DNA of 64,000 bases from DATJGR01 sp963787045 (GCA_963787045.1 CAWBBR010000017.1:124001-188000); one strand, 5' to 3'. Positions 29,633-40,129 are shown, numbered from the stretch's first letter. Numbers and translations: made by a program. The notes: a model not told the origin generated them from the sequence alone.

Positions 29633-30994
29633 ATGAAAGAACGCTCATTCGAAGAATGGCAACGCGCGGACGCCGCGCACTACCTGCACCCGTTCACCGA
29701 CAGCAAGGCACTCGCCGCGAAAGGCACGCGCGTCATTACGCGCGGCGAAGGCGTCTACATCTACGATGCGAACGGCCACAAGATGCTCGACGGCATGTCG
29801 GGGCTGTGGTGCGTCAACGTCGGCTACGGCAGGAAGGAGCTGATCGAGGCGGCCACGCGGCAGATGACCGAGTTGCCGTTCTACAACAGCTTCTTCCAGT
29901 GTGCGCATCCGCCGGCGATCCGGTTGGCCGAGCTGCTGTCGGAAGTGACGCCGCCACACATGAATCACGTGTTCTTCACGAATTCCGGCTCCGAAGCGAA
30001 CGACACCGTGATTCGCATGGTGCGCCACTACTGGGCGAGCGTCGGGCAACCGAATCGGACCGTCATCATCAGCCGCGAAAATGCCTATCACGGCAGCACG
30101 ATGGGCGGCGGCAGCCTCGGCGGCATGGCGTACATCCACAAACAGGGCGGCTTGCCGATTCCCGGCATCGAACACATTCCGCAGCCGTACTACTTCGACT
30201 ACCAGGGCAATCTGTCCGCCGAAGAGTTCGGCATCGAACGCGCGCGCGATCTCGAGCGTCGCATCGAATCCGTGGGCGCCGACCGAATCGCCGCGTTCAT
30301 CGGCGAACCGATTCAAGGCGCCGGCGGCGTGATCATGCCGCCCTCCAGCTACTGGCCCGAAGTCCGCCGCATCTGCGAGAAGTACGGAATTCTGCTGGTG
30401 GTCGACGAAGTGATCACCGGTTTCGGCCGCACCGGGCGCTGGTTCGCGTCGCAGTACTACGATCTGCAACCGGACCTGCTGGTGATGGCGAAAGGCATGT
30501 CGTCAGGCTACTTGCCGATCGGCGGCGTCATGGTCGGCGACCGCGTTGCGAACGTCATTCGAGACGCCGGTGACTTCAATCACGGCTTTACGTACTCGGG
30601 GCATCCGACCTGCGCTGCGGTCGCTGCGCGCAACATCGAGCTGCTGCGCGACGAACACATCGTCGAACACGTGCGCGACGTTGCGGCGCCGTATCTGGCG
30701 AAGCGCTGGGCCGAACTCGCCGAGCACCCGCTCGTCGGCGAAGCGCGCACGCTCGGATTGCTCGGCGCGATCGAACTCGTTGCAGACAAGCGGACGAAGG
30801 CGCGCATCCAGCCCAAGGGTCGGGTCGGCGAAATGTGCCGGGATCTCGCGGTGAAGAACGGCGTGGTGATGCGGCACGTCAACGAGTCGATGATCATCGC
30901 ACCGCCGTTGGTCATCACGACGGCGCAGATCGACGAGCTGGTCGACAAGGCCCGCAAGTCGCTCGACGACACGTCGAACGCGCTCAAAGCGTAA
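29633..30994 (+). CDS. spuC: Class III aminotransferase, putrescine:pyruvate type
   Basis: PLP enzyme of 453 residues. FFTNSGSEANDTVIRMVRHYW binds the cofactor phosphate, VVDEVITGFGRTGRWF carries the PLP-contacting Asp, and LLVMAKGMSSGYLPIGGVMV holds the Schiff-base Lys. HPFTDSKALAAKG near the N-terminus and the length match SpuC. With PuuA and PuuB in the same locus, it offers a direct transamination branch from putrescine to 4-aminobutanal. The ATG follows AAAGG. Confidence 0.87.
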   Translation: MKERSFEEWQRADAAHYLHPFTDSKALAAKGTRVITRGEGVYIYDANGHKMLDGMSGLWCVNVGYGRKELIEAATRQMTELPFYNSFFQCAHPPAIRLAELLSEVTPPHMNHVFFTNSGSEANDTVIRMVRHYWASVGQPNRTVIISRENAYHGSTMGGGSLGGMAYIHKQGGLPIPGIEHIPQPYYFDYQGNLSAEEFGIERARDLERRIESVGADRIAAFIGEPIQGAGGVIMPPSSYWPEVRRICEKYGILLVVDEVITGFGRTGRWFASQYYDLQPDLLVMAKGMSSGYLPIGGVMVGDRVANVIRDAGDFNHGFTYSGHPTCAAVAARNIELLRDEHIVEHVRDVAAPYLAKRWAELAEHPLVGEARTLGLLGAIELVADKRTKARIQPKGRVGEMCRDLAVKNGVVMRHVNESMIIAPPLVITTAQIDELVDKARKSLDDTSNALKA

Positions 30995-31003
30995 GGTTCG
31001 TAC

Positions 31004-32007
31004 TCAGCCGGGTTCGGATTCGTCGCCCGATTGGCGCCGGATCAATCCTCTGAAGGCTTGCCGCGGTGTGCCGCCTTCGTGCACGACGCGGTACACCTCG
31101 CGCGCGATCGGCATCTCGACGCCGTGCGCTCGGCCAGCGCGATGACGGCCGGCACGCTCTTCACGCCCTCGGCCACCATGTGCATCTTCGGCGACGATTT
31201 CGTCGAGGCGCAGACCTTTACCGAGCTGCTCGCCGACGAAACGATTGCGGCTGTGCGCGCTCGTGCAGGTCGCGACGAGATCGCCCATGCCGGCGAGCCC
31301 GGCAAACGTTTCGGGCTGGCCGCCGATCGCGGCGCCGAGCCGCGTGAGTTCGGCCAGGCCGCGCGTGATGACGGCGGCGCGCGGTGTTGTCGCCGGCGCC
31401 GAGCCCGTCGCCCATGCCCGCGGCGATCGCGATCGACGTTCTTGAGTACGCCGCCGAGCTCGCAGCCGATGACGTCGGTGTTCGTGTAGACGCGGAACAA
31501 GCCGGACCGGAACAGCTCTTCAGACGCCGCACGATGGTGTCGTCGTCCATCGCGAGCACGCTCGCCGCCGCGTCGCCCGCCATGATCTCTCGCGCCAGAT
31601 TCGGCCCGGTCAGTACCGCGGGCGGATGCCCGGGGAGCACTTCCGCGATGATCTGCGTCATGCGCGACTTGCGTGCCCGCTTCGAGCCCCTTTGCGAGGC
31701 TGATCACCGGCACCCACGGGCGGATGTAGCGTGCGACGTCCGTGGCGGTCGCGCGAAACGTCTGCGACGGCACCCCCATGACGATCACGTCGGCTTCGCG
31801 CACGGCCTCGGCGAGATCGGCAGTGGCGGTCAGCCGCGCCGACAGGCGCGCATCGGGAAGATAGCGTTGGTTCGTGTGCTGTTCGTTGATCTCACCGACC
31901 GTGGCGGCGTCGCGCGCCCACAAAACCGTCGGCGTATTGCGCGACACCATGGAGGCGATCGTCGTGCCCCAGGAGCCGCCCCCCATCACCGCAACGCGTA
32001 GCTGCAT
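31004..32007 (-). CDS. gpsA: Glycerol-3-phosphate dehydrogenase [NAD(P)+], frame broken about six times
   Basis: Makes sn-glycerol 3-phosphate for phospholipids. The N-terminus VAVMGGGSWGTTIASMVSRN is the NAD(P) site and VIVMGVPSQTFR follows. The frame shifts near 31668, 31533, 31435, 31389, 31189 and 31128, yet all blocks appear in order: SLAKGLEAGT, LTGPNLAREIMAG, VYTNTDVIGCELGGVLKNV, GMGDGLGAGDNT, GLAGMGDLVATCTSAHSRN and MHMVAEGVKSV. Repaired length is about 333 residues, normal for GpsA. The gene is normally important for phospholipid synthesis, so this pattern points to sequencing error; no second copy is visible here. Confidence 0.88.
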
Positions 32008-32067
32008 CGTCGTCCCCGCGATCGAGTCGCTCGTTGCGAGCGATACTACGCGCGCGCGACGGTTGCG

Positions 32068-32265
32068 TCAGTGAGCGCCCGCGGCGTCATTGAGTTGCGC
32101 GCGGCTCAGGTCGTCGACGCGTTTGGCCGCTTCCTCAGCGGCGCCGACGGCTTCGCGCGCTTGTGCCTTTGCGGCCTTGGCGTCTTCGTCGACACCGCGC
32201 ACCGGCTCACCACAACCGGTGAGCGCGAAGGCGGCGGTCAAAACGATCGCGAGGTATCTGTTCAT
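32068..32265 (-). CDS. Small alanine-rich lipoprotein
   Basis: 65 residues: signal peptide MNRYLAIVLTAAFALTGC with a canonical LTGC lipobox, then a charged Ala/Glu/Lys helix (KAAKAQAREAVGAAEEAAKRVDD) likely to form a short coiled coil, similar in design to Lpp-like lipoproteins. No family recognised. It is upstream of gpsA on the same strand. Confidence 0.6.
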   Translation of the reverse strand: MNRYLAIVLTAAFALTGCGEPVRGVDEDAKAAKAQAREAVGAAEEAAKRVDDLSRAQLNDAAGAH

Positions 32266-32610
32266 TTCGAAATCTCCGTACGTTGCGAAATCGTAGCATC
32301 GCGTTTGGATCTAGAATTGAACGTAGGCGGCAGTCGTGGTGATCGGGCGCCACCGGATGAAGTGTGATCCGGATCGCAGATCGGGCCGAATGCGATGAGA
32401 CTTGCCTAACCGAATTCGCAAGGCGGATCAGCGAGGATTGTGCCGGCGTCCGCCCGACGGCGCGCCCGCGGGGAGCATTGACCGCTCGCCCGCAACACGA
32501 AGCAAATGGATTGCGATGCAGATGTGCCACACCACCCGCTCTTCCGCCTCCGCGCGTTGCGAGGGTGTTTTGCGTGACGGGTCGGTCCGCTTCATGAAGG
32601 GGGAGAAGCG
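32266..32610. other. Intergenic gap with no recognised feature
   Basis: 345 bases between the divergent lipoprotein and coiled-coil genes. Neither strand shows a protein with family resemblance, a tRNA, or a conserved small RNA. The last bases (AAGGGGGAG) are the ribosome site of the coiled-coil gene. It probably holds both promoters. Confidence 0.5.
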
Positions 32611-35170
32611 TTGACGCTCTCGATTGCGCAACTGGCCGTGGTGCTGATCCTCGGCGTCTCGAGTTTCCTCAGCGGATGGATGCTGCGCCGGATTCAGGCG
32701 AAGAGTCGGGAAGCGCAGCTGCAGAAGCACCTCACCGACGCGAATACGTCGATTCCGTCGCTCGAAACGAACCTGCGCAACCGCGACCAGCGCATCGCGT
32801 CGCTGTTTGCCGAGCTCACCGAGTGGAAGGCCAGGACGCCGTCGCTGGAAGCCGCGGCAAAACGCAGCGAAGTGGAAGTGTTGGCGAAAGAGCGGGAATT
32901 GCGCACCGCCCGCGTTGAGATCGATGCGCTGAAAGCAACGTTGGCGGCGGCACTGGACCCCGCGAAGCTCGCGGAACTCGAGACCGCCCGCGTTTCGCTT
33001 CGCGAGGCGCAGGCGCGCTGCGTCGAGTTGACAGCCGCGGTCGCCGATCGCGACGCGCGGCTCGCGTCGGCGGCAGCGCCGATCCCCTCTTTCATTGCAC
33101 TGCCGGTCGCGCCCGCGACGGAATCGGAAGCGGAGTTGAACGCGCGCGTCGAGATGCTCGAATCGAACATCGCGGCGCGCGATGCGCAGATTGCCGAACG
33201 TGACGGCGACATCGCGGGGCTGCAGGCGCGTCTCGATGGCGAACTCGCATCGGTTCGAGCAGAACTCGAGAATCGCGCCGCAGACATCGAGCGCGAACGA
33301 GCCGAAAGCGCGAAGTGGCAGGCGCGTGTTCCGAAGCTCGTCGCCACGATCAAGGCGCGCGATACCACGCTCGCGGAACTCGAAACGACCATTGCGCAAC
33401 GCGAAGCGACGATTGCCGAGCGCGATGCAGCGTTGTGGCCGCGCGCGTTGATCGAGCGCGACGCTGCGCTCGCAGGTCGAGATGCGCTCGTTGCCGAACG
33501 CGATGCCGCGCTGGCAGCGCGCGATGCCGAACTGACCGAGCGAGCGACGCAGCTGCAGCAGGTGGACGCGCGCGCAGCGGACTTGTCGGCGCAAGTCGCG
33601 ACGATGACGCAGCAGCTCGAAGCGGCTGCCGCACACCACGCGGCGAAGCTCGCGACGGCTTTGCGCCTCGGCCGCGAGGAACTCGACGCGCATCAGGCGA
33701 GCCTCGAACAGCTGCACGCGGATCGCGACGCGCAGGCCACGCGCGCTCAAGCGCTCGAAGGCGAACTGGCGGCGTTGCACGCGCAGCTGCGTGAGAAGGC
33801 ACAAGCCGCAGAAGAGGACGCGCGACGCTACGCGGCCACGGAAGCGGAGCTTCGCGCGCGCGGCAACGAATTCGAGCAGACGATCGCGCGACTGCAGCAG
33901 CTGTCGCAGGAACAACAGTCGGCGCACGAGCATCAGATGAAGCGCGCGGGCGAACAGCACGCGCAATTGCAGAAACAGGTCGCGCTCGCGAACGAGCAGC
34001 GCGGGCAACTCGATCACCGTCTCGCGGAAGCCGGCGAAAAAACGCTGGCGCTCGAGAAACGGCTCGCCGACGCGAACGCGCACGTCGCTCAGCTCGAGCA
34101 GCGGATGGGCGTGGAACGGCAGCGCCACGCTGCCGTCGCAGCGAACCTGACGAAACTCGAAACCGTGCGCACCGAGCTGCAGGCGCAGCTGGCAACCGCG
34201 CGTCAGACTCACGGCGAGTTCGAACGGCAGATCGCGACGCTGAACGGCGAACTCGAAGCGAACGAGCAACGCATGCAGGAAGCGCAACGCGAGGAGAAAG
34301 AGCGCGTTGCGCAAGACACGGAGGAGCAGACGATCGAGCTCGTCGAGCTACGCGACGAAGTGCGCACGCTTCACACGCGAATCGCCCCGCTCGAATCGTT
34401 GTTGAAGCAGCGCGACAGCGCACTGTACGAGCGCGGCGAGCGGATCGAGACCATGACCTCGCAGATTCAGGCGCTCGTCACGCAGACCGAATCGCTGCAG
34501 GCGACGCTGCGGCAGCGCGGCGAGAAAATCGCATCACTCGAGCGCAAGTTCTCGGACCAACCGCCACCGCCGCCGGCCGCGACGTCGGAGTCGGCCGATC
34601 GCCGCGGCGACCATCTCGAGCAGCGGCTCGTCGCGCAGATCGAGCGCAACCGCGAGCTTGCGAAGATCGTCGAGGAGCGCGAGCGCGATCTCGCCGCCGC
34701 CGCGAAGTCGAACGAATTGAACGGCAAGTCGATGCTGGTTCTGAAACAGCAACTCGACGATGCGCGACAGACGGAAGAGCGGTTGGCGGCGCAACTGCGC
34801 GAGCTGAAATCGGCATCGCAGCGTGCGCCGGAGCCGGAAAGCGCGACCGCTGCGCGACCGCCAGATGTCGAAGCCGAACGGACTGTTCGAGCTGCCGCCG
34901 GAACACGTCGACGAACTGCAGCAGATACGCGGCATCGGCGATGGTTTCGAGCGTGGGCTGAACAAGCTCGGTATTTATCAGTTCAGCCAGTTGGCTGGGC
35001 TGTCGGCGTCCGAAACCGTCTGGATCGAAGCGAACCTTCCTACCTTCCACGGCCGCATCGAACGCGACGATTGGCCGGGACAAGCCGCGGCGCTGATGGC
35101 CGCTTCAGAACACGCCGAATGGTCGCTGCGGGCGCGGAGCGCGCCGAGCATGTCGCCGCGAATCAACTGA
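32611..35170 (+). CDS. Membrane-anchored giant coiled-coil protein with C-terminal helix-hairpin-helix domain
   Basis: About 852 residues from a TTG with a strong AAGGGGGAG ribosome site. One N-terminal membrane helix (about 5-24) is followed by roughly 720 residues of Ala/Glu/Arg/Gln-rich heptad sequence with degenerate repeats such as ERDAALAARDAELTERA. A proline-rich break (DQPPPPPAA) precedes a last coil. The C-terminal domain reads DELQQIRGIGDGFERGLNKLGIYQFSQLAGLSASE, a helix-hairpin-helix fold, and ends with GRIERDDWPGQAAAL. The frame shifts once near 34870, just before this domain. It could tether DNA or protein to the envelope; function unknown. Confidence 0.8.
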
Positions 35171-35212
35171 AGGACTCGCGTAGACTCGTTCGATCGATGA
35201 CCTGGATGACTC

Positions 35213-35938
35213 GTGAGTACGTGCGTTCGACGCCTTGGATTGATCGGTGACGTTCATGCCGAACACCGGCGATTGGATGCCGCGCTCGCACATCTGATCG
35301 GCGAAGGCGTCGATCTGATCTGCTGCACCGGCGATGTCGTCGATGGAACCGGCGATCCCGACGCGTGTTGTGTCCTGCTGGCCGCGGCGAACGTGGTCAC
35401 CGTTGCGGGGAACCACGATCGTTGGCTGCTCGCGAATCGAATGCGCGACGTACCGTTCGCTCATCGGCTGTCCGAGCTCGCACCGTTCAGCCGCGACTAC
35501 CTGCAATCGCTTCAGTCGACGCGCACCATCGAGACGGTGCTCGGTTCGGCGCTCCTCTGTCACGGCGTTGGCGAGAACGACATGCGCAAAGTCTGGCCGG
35601 GAACGGTGCGCATGCCGATCGAGCGCAGCCCCGAACTCGATTCGCTGATCGAACGCGACGACACGCGTTTCGTGCTCAACGGCCACCTGCACTATCGAGT
35701 GATCGTGAACTTCGAACGACTGACGTTGCTGAACGCCGGTACGTTGAAAGGCGACCATCGGCCCGGTGTGTCGATTCTCGATTTCGATGCCGAGACGGCC
35801 AGTGCTTACGAGTTCACGGCCGATCTCGCGCTGGTGCGCGTCGCGGAGCAGCCGATGCGCGACGCAACGCGCCGCATCTGGCGCGATACCCAGGAGTTCG
35901 ACAGCGCGTGGACGCCGGTTGCGCTCTACGCGGCGTGA
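35213..35938 (+). CDS. Metallophosphoesterase (calcineurin-like)
   Basis: 241 residues, GTG start. Metal-binding motifs in order: LIGDVHAEHRRL, CTGDVVDG, VAGNHDRW, LLCHGVGENDM and LNGHLHYRVI, with a small C-terminal cap. The fold matches the YfcE/MJ0936-like family of cytoplasmic phosphodiesterases. Substrate unknown. It follows the coiled-coil gene by 42 bases on the same strand and may be co-transcribed. Confidence 0.87.
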   Translation: MSTCVRRLGLIGDVHAEHRRLDAALAHLIGEGVDLICCTGDVVDGTGDPDACCVLLAAANVVTVAGNHDRWLLANRMRDVPFAHRLSELAPFSRDYLQSLQSTRTIETVLGSALLCHGVGENDMRKVWPGTVRMPIERSPELDSLIERDDTRFVLNGHLHYRVIVNFERLTLLNAGTLKGDHRPGVSILDFDAETASAYEFTADLALVRVAEQPMRDATRRIWRDTQEFDSAWTPVALYAA

Positions 35939-35947
35939 CCAGGGACG

Positions 35948-37552
35948 TTAGTAGGCGACGCCTGCTTCGTCGAACAGCGCCCGCAGTGCGTCGAGCTTCC
36001 CGCCGTAACGCTTCCAGCGATCGACCGAGTGGGTATAGATCGGACTGCGCACCTGCACTGAACTCGCGGTCGCCACCGGCGCGGTGTTGGTGTGGAAGTT
36101 CAGACAGGCGTCGTTCCATGGAAGACCGCAGAATTCGACCAGACGGCGCGACTCGCGCTCCTGGTTCGTCACCAGCGACTCGTACTGAACTTCGATGAAG
36201 CGCGTCTCCGGCAGAGTGCGGCGCCAGGTGGCCATGAGCGCATCGAACTGGATGTAGTAGCGCCCGGTGTCGAGCGGATCGAACGCGTAGTCGTAGTACG
36301 AGAAGCGCGTTGCGAAGAGCTGCCGGAAGTTGCTGAGGCACGCGTCCATCGGATTGCGTCTCAGGCAGATGATCCGCGCGTTCGGCAGCGCGGCGTGAAT
36401 CAGCGCGGCGTAGAAGAAGTTCAGCGGCATCTTGTCGACGAAGCGGCGCGTGCGACCGGTATGCGGACGCGTGCTGTCGACGTAGCGCGCGCCGAGCGAT
36501 GCGAAATCGAGGCTTGCGCCGGCGGCAAGCGTGTCGGCGTCGAGAACTCTGGCCGATACCGTTCCGGTCATGCGTTTGACGATCAGCGCGAAGTCGGTGA
36601 GTTCTCCGGCCGATGTCACATCGGGATGTGTCGACAGGATCCGGTCCACTAGCGTGGTGCCGGTGCGCGGCATCCCGATGACGAAGATGGGTTCGTCCGA
36701 CGCATCACCTCGTGGCGCGGGAGGAATCGACCGCGTCGTACCCGCCGCAGCGGCGAACACGCGCGCGTCGCCCGCGCCGTCGTACTTCACTTCGGCGCGC
36801 TTCGCGGCCGTGGCACGCTCGAGCCACTCGAACGAGCGCGCGTATTCGCCAAGATCTTCCAGTTCCTTCGCGAGCGCATGGCCGATGTTCAGCGCGGCAT
36901 CGGCGTCATTCCCCAAACGCGCAAACAGCGCTTCGAGTTCGCCGATGTGATTGCGGTCGCGCGTTGCGCGTTTCAGCTGTACGAGCGACGAGTACGCGCG
37001 GTGTAGATGCGGATCCAGCGCGAGTGCGCGTTGGTACGCGACTTCCGCGCCGTCGAAGTCGCCGCTGAACTGCCGTGCCGCGCCGAGGTTGAAGAAGTAA
37101 CTCGGGTTGCGTGCATCGAGCGCCACCGCGCGCTCGAACAGCGGTATCGCGTCCGCATGATCTCCCGTGCGGCTGAACACCACGCCGAGCGTATCCAGCG
37201 TGTGTGCGTCGCGCGGGTCGAGCTCGACGCCGGAACGAGCGGCGGCGCGCGCCTCACCGCGCCGGTTCAGCGCGACGAAACAGCGCGCGAGGTGGGCGTG
37301 ATACTGCGGTTCGCGGCGGTCGAGCCGGATCGCGCGACCGAGCACGTCGACCGCCTTTGCAAAGTTGTCGTGGTCGGCCGCGATCAGTGCGAGCACGAAG
37401 AATGCGCCGGCGTGATTCGGATCCTTTTCGAGGATCTGCATGCACCATTGATGTGCGCGCTGATACGATCTGCCCGCCAACGCGCGTTCGGCCTCCTGGT
37501 ACCAGGCGGCGAGTTCGCTTGGAGACGGCGTCGTTTCGGGCATGCCGGCCAT
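35948..37552 (-). CDS. TPR-sulfotransferase fusion protein
   Basis: About 534 residues from ATG 37552 (MAGMPETTPS); further in-frame sequence upstream is unlikely. The first half holds tetratricopeptide repeats (for example ILEKDPNHAGAFFVLALIAADHDNFAKAVDVLGRAI). The second half is a PAPS-dependent sulfotransferase: the 5'-phosphosulfate loop FVIGMPRTGTTLVDRILSTHP and the 3'-phosphate-binding LRRNPMDACLSNFRQLF. TPR-sulfotransferases of this kind are often found beside TonB receptors, as here. The acceptor is unknown. Confidence 0.87.
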   Translation of the reverse strand: MAGMPETTPSPSELAAWYQEAERALAGRSYQRAHQWCMQILEKDPNHAGAFFVLALIAADHDNFAKAVDVLGRAIRLDRREPQYHAHLARCFVALNRRGEARAAARSGVELDPRDAHTLDTLGVVFSRTGDHADAIPLFERAVALDARNPSYFFNLGAARQFSGDFDGAEVAYQRALALDPHLHRAYSSLVQLKRATRDRNHIGELEALFARLGNDADAALNIGHALAKELEDLGEYARSFEWLERATAAKRAEVKYDGAGDARVFAAAAGTTRSIPPAPRGDASDEPIFVIGMPRTGTTLVDRILSTHPDVTSAGELTDFALIVKRMTGTVSARVLDADTLAAGASLDFASLGARYVDSTRPHTGRTRRFVDKMPLNFFYAALIHAALPNARIICLRRNPMDACLSNFRQLFATRFSYYDYAFDPLDTGRYYIQFDALMATWRRTLPETRFIEVQYESLVTNQERESRRLVEFCGLPWNDACLNFHTNTAPVATASSVQVRSPIYTHSVDRWKRYGGKLDALRALFDEAGVAY

Positions 37553-37633
37553 GGTAGCCAGATCCGATCGAGTCGGCGTTGGTTTTGCATGGGGAAGTTG
37601 GATCGTCCAATCGGGCATGGGGAGTTCGATTAC

Positions 37634-40072
37634 ATGAAGGACCGCGAATTATTTCGCCGGAAACCGCTTGCGGCCGCGATCAGCGCACTAACCGTACCGC
37701 TATGGGGCGTCTGGGCACCTCCGGCGTTCGCCGCCGAAGAGGCGATCGAAGAGATCGTGGTTACCGCCACGCGCCGTTCCGAAAGCGTGCAGGAAGTGCC
37801 GATCAACATCTCCGCCGTGACCGGATCCGAAATCGAGCAACAGGGACTCACGAATCTGGCGGAGCTGGCAGCGTGGGTGCCGGGTCTGCACGTCGTCGAT
37901 CAAGGTGCGCGCGGCACCGGTCGGATCGTCGCGCGCGGTCTCAACGCCGACCCGTTGGCCAGCGCCGAATCGCTCAGCAACGATGGCGGTGGGATGGTGG
38001 CGACGTACCTCGGCGACATTCCGATCTACATCGATCTGCAGCTGAACGACATCGAGCGGGTCGAAGCGCTGCTGGGTCCGCAGGGCACGCTTTACGGTGC
38101 CGGCACGATGGCCGGCGCGATCCGGTATATCCCTAAACGACCAGAGTTCGATACCACCGAACTCAAGATCCGCGGCAGCACGTACGGTTACTCCGATGAG
38201 TCGTCGCTCGGCGGCGATGGCGGCGCCACGGTCAACCTGCCGATCAGCGACACGCTCGCGTTCCGCGGAAGCTACGACTATCGCAGCGATCCGGGCTTCA
38301 TCGACTACGTCACCCTCGTTCGCGACGTCGGCGTGTCGAACCCCGATCCGGATTTCTCCGATCCGGCGGACGTGGCTGCAAACCTGAAGCAGCACAAAGG
38401 CGCGAACGACGTTCAGACGCGTTCCGGCCGCGCAGCGTTGCGATGGGCGCCAACCGATGCGGTCGACGCGACGCTCTCTTACTACGTGCAGCTGCAGGAC
38501 TCCGGCGGCCGCAACGTCAGTTCGCACGACGCGCTAGGTATCGGCAAATACGAGGCCGGGATGCGCGTGATGGAACCGAATGCGCGCGACAACGGGCTGA
38601 TCGCGTTGGAGGTCACCACCGATCTCGGCTTCGCCGATCTGACCTCCGCGACGGGTTATGCGAAATACCGCGAACACGGTCATCGCGACCAGACCGACCT
38701 GCTGATCACGCTCGGGTACAGCTACGAGGCGTTCCCGTCGTTCACCGCGTTCACGCACGAGAAGCAGGAAGACGACACGTTCACCCAGGAGCTTCGCCTC
38801 GTGTCGAACTCGACCGGGCCGCTCAGCTGGATCGTTGGCGCCTTCTACAAGAATCTCGACTCCGACGGGTACAGCAAGGAATTCACGCCGGGCTTCGATC
38901 AGTTCGCCGTAGACAATCTCGGCGGCGTGCAGTTGCGCCCCGACAGCCTCGAGTACATTTCGAAGCTGAAGGAGAATCTGAAGGAGTACGCGGGCTTCGG
39001 CGAAGTGGCGTACCAGATCACCGACGCGTGGCAGGTGACATTGGGTGCGCGCTGGTACAAATACGAGTTCGACACACGTCTCGCGGTCGACTTTCCGTTG
39101 GCCAACACCGTCTATAACGGCGATCCGCAAGACCAGATCATTCTCGATTACGAGCCGGCAGATCAGAGCGACAACGGCGTGTTGTACAAATTCAACACGT
39201 CGTACCAGATCACCGACGACGTCATGACCTACATGACGATCAGCGAGGGTTATCGCATCGGCAACACCAACGGCCTCGCACTGTGCGAGCCGCAGACGAC
39301 GCAGAACGTGTGCGCACAGCCGGACGAACTCGAGTACAAGTCCGACAAGACGGTGAACTACGAGATCGGTGCACACACGTCGTGGCTCGACGGTCGGCTG
39401 ACCGTCAACGGCGACATCTTCTACATCGACTGGCAGGATCCGCAGGTGTCGTCGGCCACGCTGGTCGGCGCGCAACCGATCCTCAAGAACGCCGACAGCG
39501 CGCGCTCTGAGGGACTCGAAGTGGCGGTGAACTGGCGGGCGACCGAGCGGTTGACGACGCGGGCGTCGTACTCCTATGCCAACGCCGAACTGACCAACGA
39601 CGTCTCGCGATTGATCACGACTATCGTTCCGCCGTCGCCTCCGGGCTTCACGCTCGACACGATCGAGGGCCAATCGGGAGACCGGCTGCCGGGCGCGCCG
39701 GAACACCAGGGCACTCTGTTTCTCGCGTACGAGTGGCCGGTGATGGACGGCTATCTGCTCGAGCTCGACTACGGGGTCACCGCGATCAGCAACGTGCTGA
39801 CGCGCACCGGCAACCGGGGGTTCGGCGAGCATCTGAGCGGCTACGCAATTCAGGACGCGGCGGCTGTGCTGTATCGCGATCAGTGGTCGGTGACGCTGTT
39901 CGCGAAGAACCTGTTCGATGCCTACGCCGAAACGAGTGCGTCGCAAACCCGCGCCTATGTCCAGACGGCGGCGGACATCGACGGCGACCCGGTCTTCGTC
40001 CGTTCATACCGGCACGACGTGCTGCCGCCGCGCATGGTCGGCGTGCGATTTACCTGGGAAATGGCGCACTAA
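37634..40072 (+). CDS. TonB-dependent outer membrane receptor
   Basis: 812 residues, intact. A signal peptide ends at AFAAEEA; the TonB box is IEEIVVTATRR; the plug domain includes VRGLNADP-like IVARGLNADPLASAE and ERVEALLGPQGTLYGAGTMAGAIRYI; a 22-strand barrel follows, ending with VGVRFTWEMAH and a terminal aromatic-type strand. The ligand cannot be deduced. It is divergent from the TPR-sulfotransferase, about 80 bases apart, suggesting shared control or a common substrate. Confidence 0.9.
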   Translation: MKDRELFRRKPLAAAISALTVPLWGVWAPPAFAAEEAIEEIVVTATRRSESVQEVPINISAVTGSEIEQQGLTNLAELAAWVPGLHVVDQGARGTGRIVARGLNADPLASAESLSNDGGGMVATYLGDIPIYIDLQLNDIERVEALLGPQGTLYGAGTMAGAIRYIPKRPEFDTTELKIRGSTYGYSDESSLGGDGGATVNLPISDTLAFRGSYDYRSDPGFIDYVTLVRDVGVSNPDPDFSDPADVAANLKQHKGANDVQTRSGRAALRWAPTDAVDATLSYYVQLQDSGGRNVSSHDALGIGKYEAGMRVMEPNARDNGLIALEVTTDLGFADLTSATGYAKYREHGHRDQTDLLITLGYSYEAFPSFTAFTHEKQEDDTFTQELRLVSNSTGPLSWIVGAFYKNLDSDGYSKEFTPGFDQFAVDNLGGVQLRPDSLEYISKLKENLKEYAGFGEVAYQITDAWQVTLGARWYKYEFDTRLAVDFPLANTVYNGDPQDQIILDYEPADQSDNGVLYKFNTSYQITDDVMTYMTISEGYRIGNTNGLALCEPQTTQNVCAQPDELEYKSDKTVNYEIGAHTSWLDGRLTVNGDIFYIDWQDPQVSSATLVGAQPILKNADSARSEGLEVAVNWRATERLTTRASYSYANAELTNDVSRLITTIVPPSPPGFTLDTIEGQSGDRLPGAPEHQGTLFLAYEWPVMDGYLLELDYGVTAISNVLTRTGNRGFGEHLSGYAIQDAAAVLYRDQWSVTLFAKNLFDAYAETSASQTRAYVQTAADIDGDPVFVRSYRHDVLPPRMVGVRFTWEMAH

Positions 40073-40129
40073 TCGCAGACGGGAAGGCGGTTCGGGCACT
40101 GAAACGGGCGTTTCCGGCCCGAACCCCGA

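Noticed and set aside
32266..32610. Possible small RNA gene such as 6S or SRP RNA
   Set aside because: No conserved core or closing helix recognised.
32428..34314. 628-codon open frame opposite the coiled-coil gene
   Set aside because: Composition mirrors the heptad repeats of the plus-strand gene and it lacks a supported start.
33400..34400. Repeated GC-rich motifs resembling a tandem or CRISPR-like array
   Set aside because: These are codons of heptad repeats in the coiled coil; unit length and spacing vary and there are no identical repeats with unique spacers.
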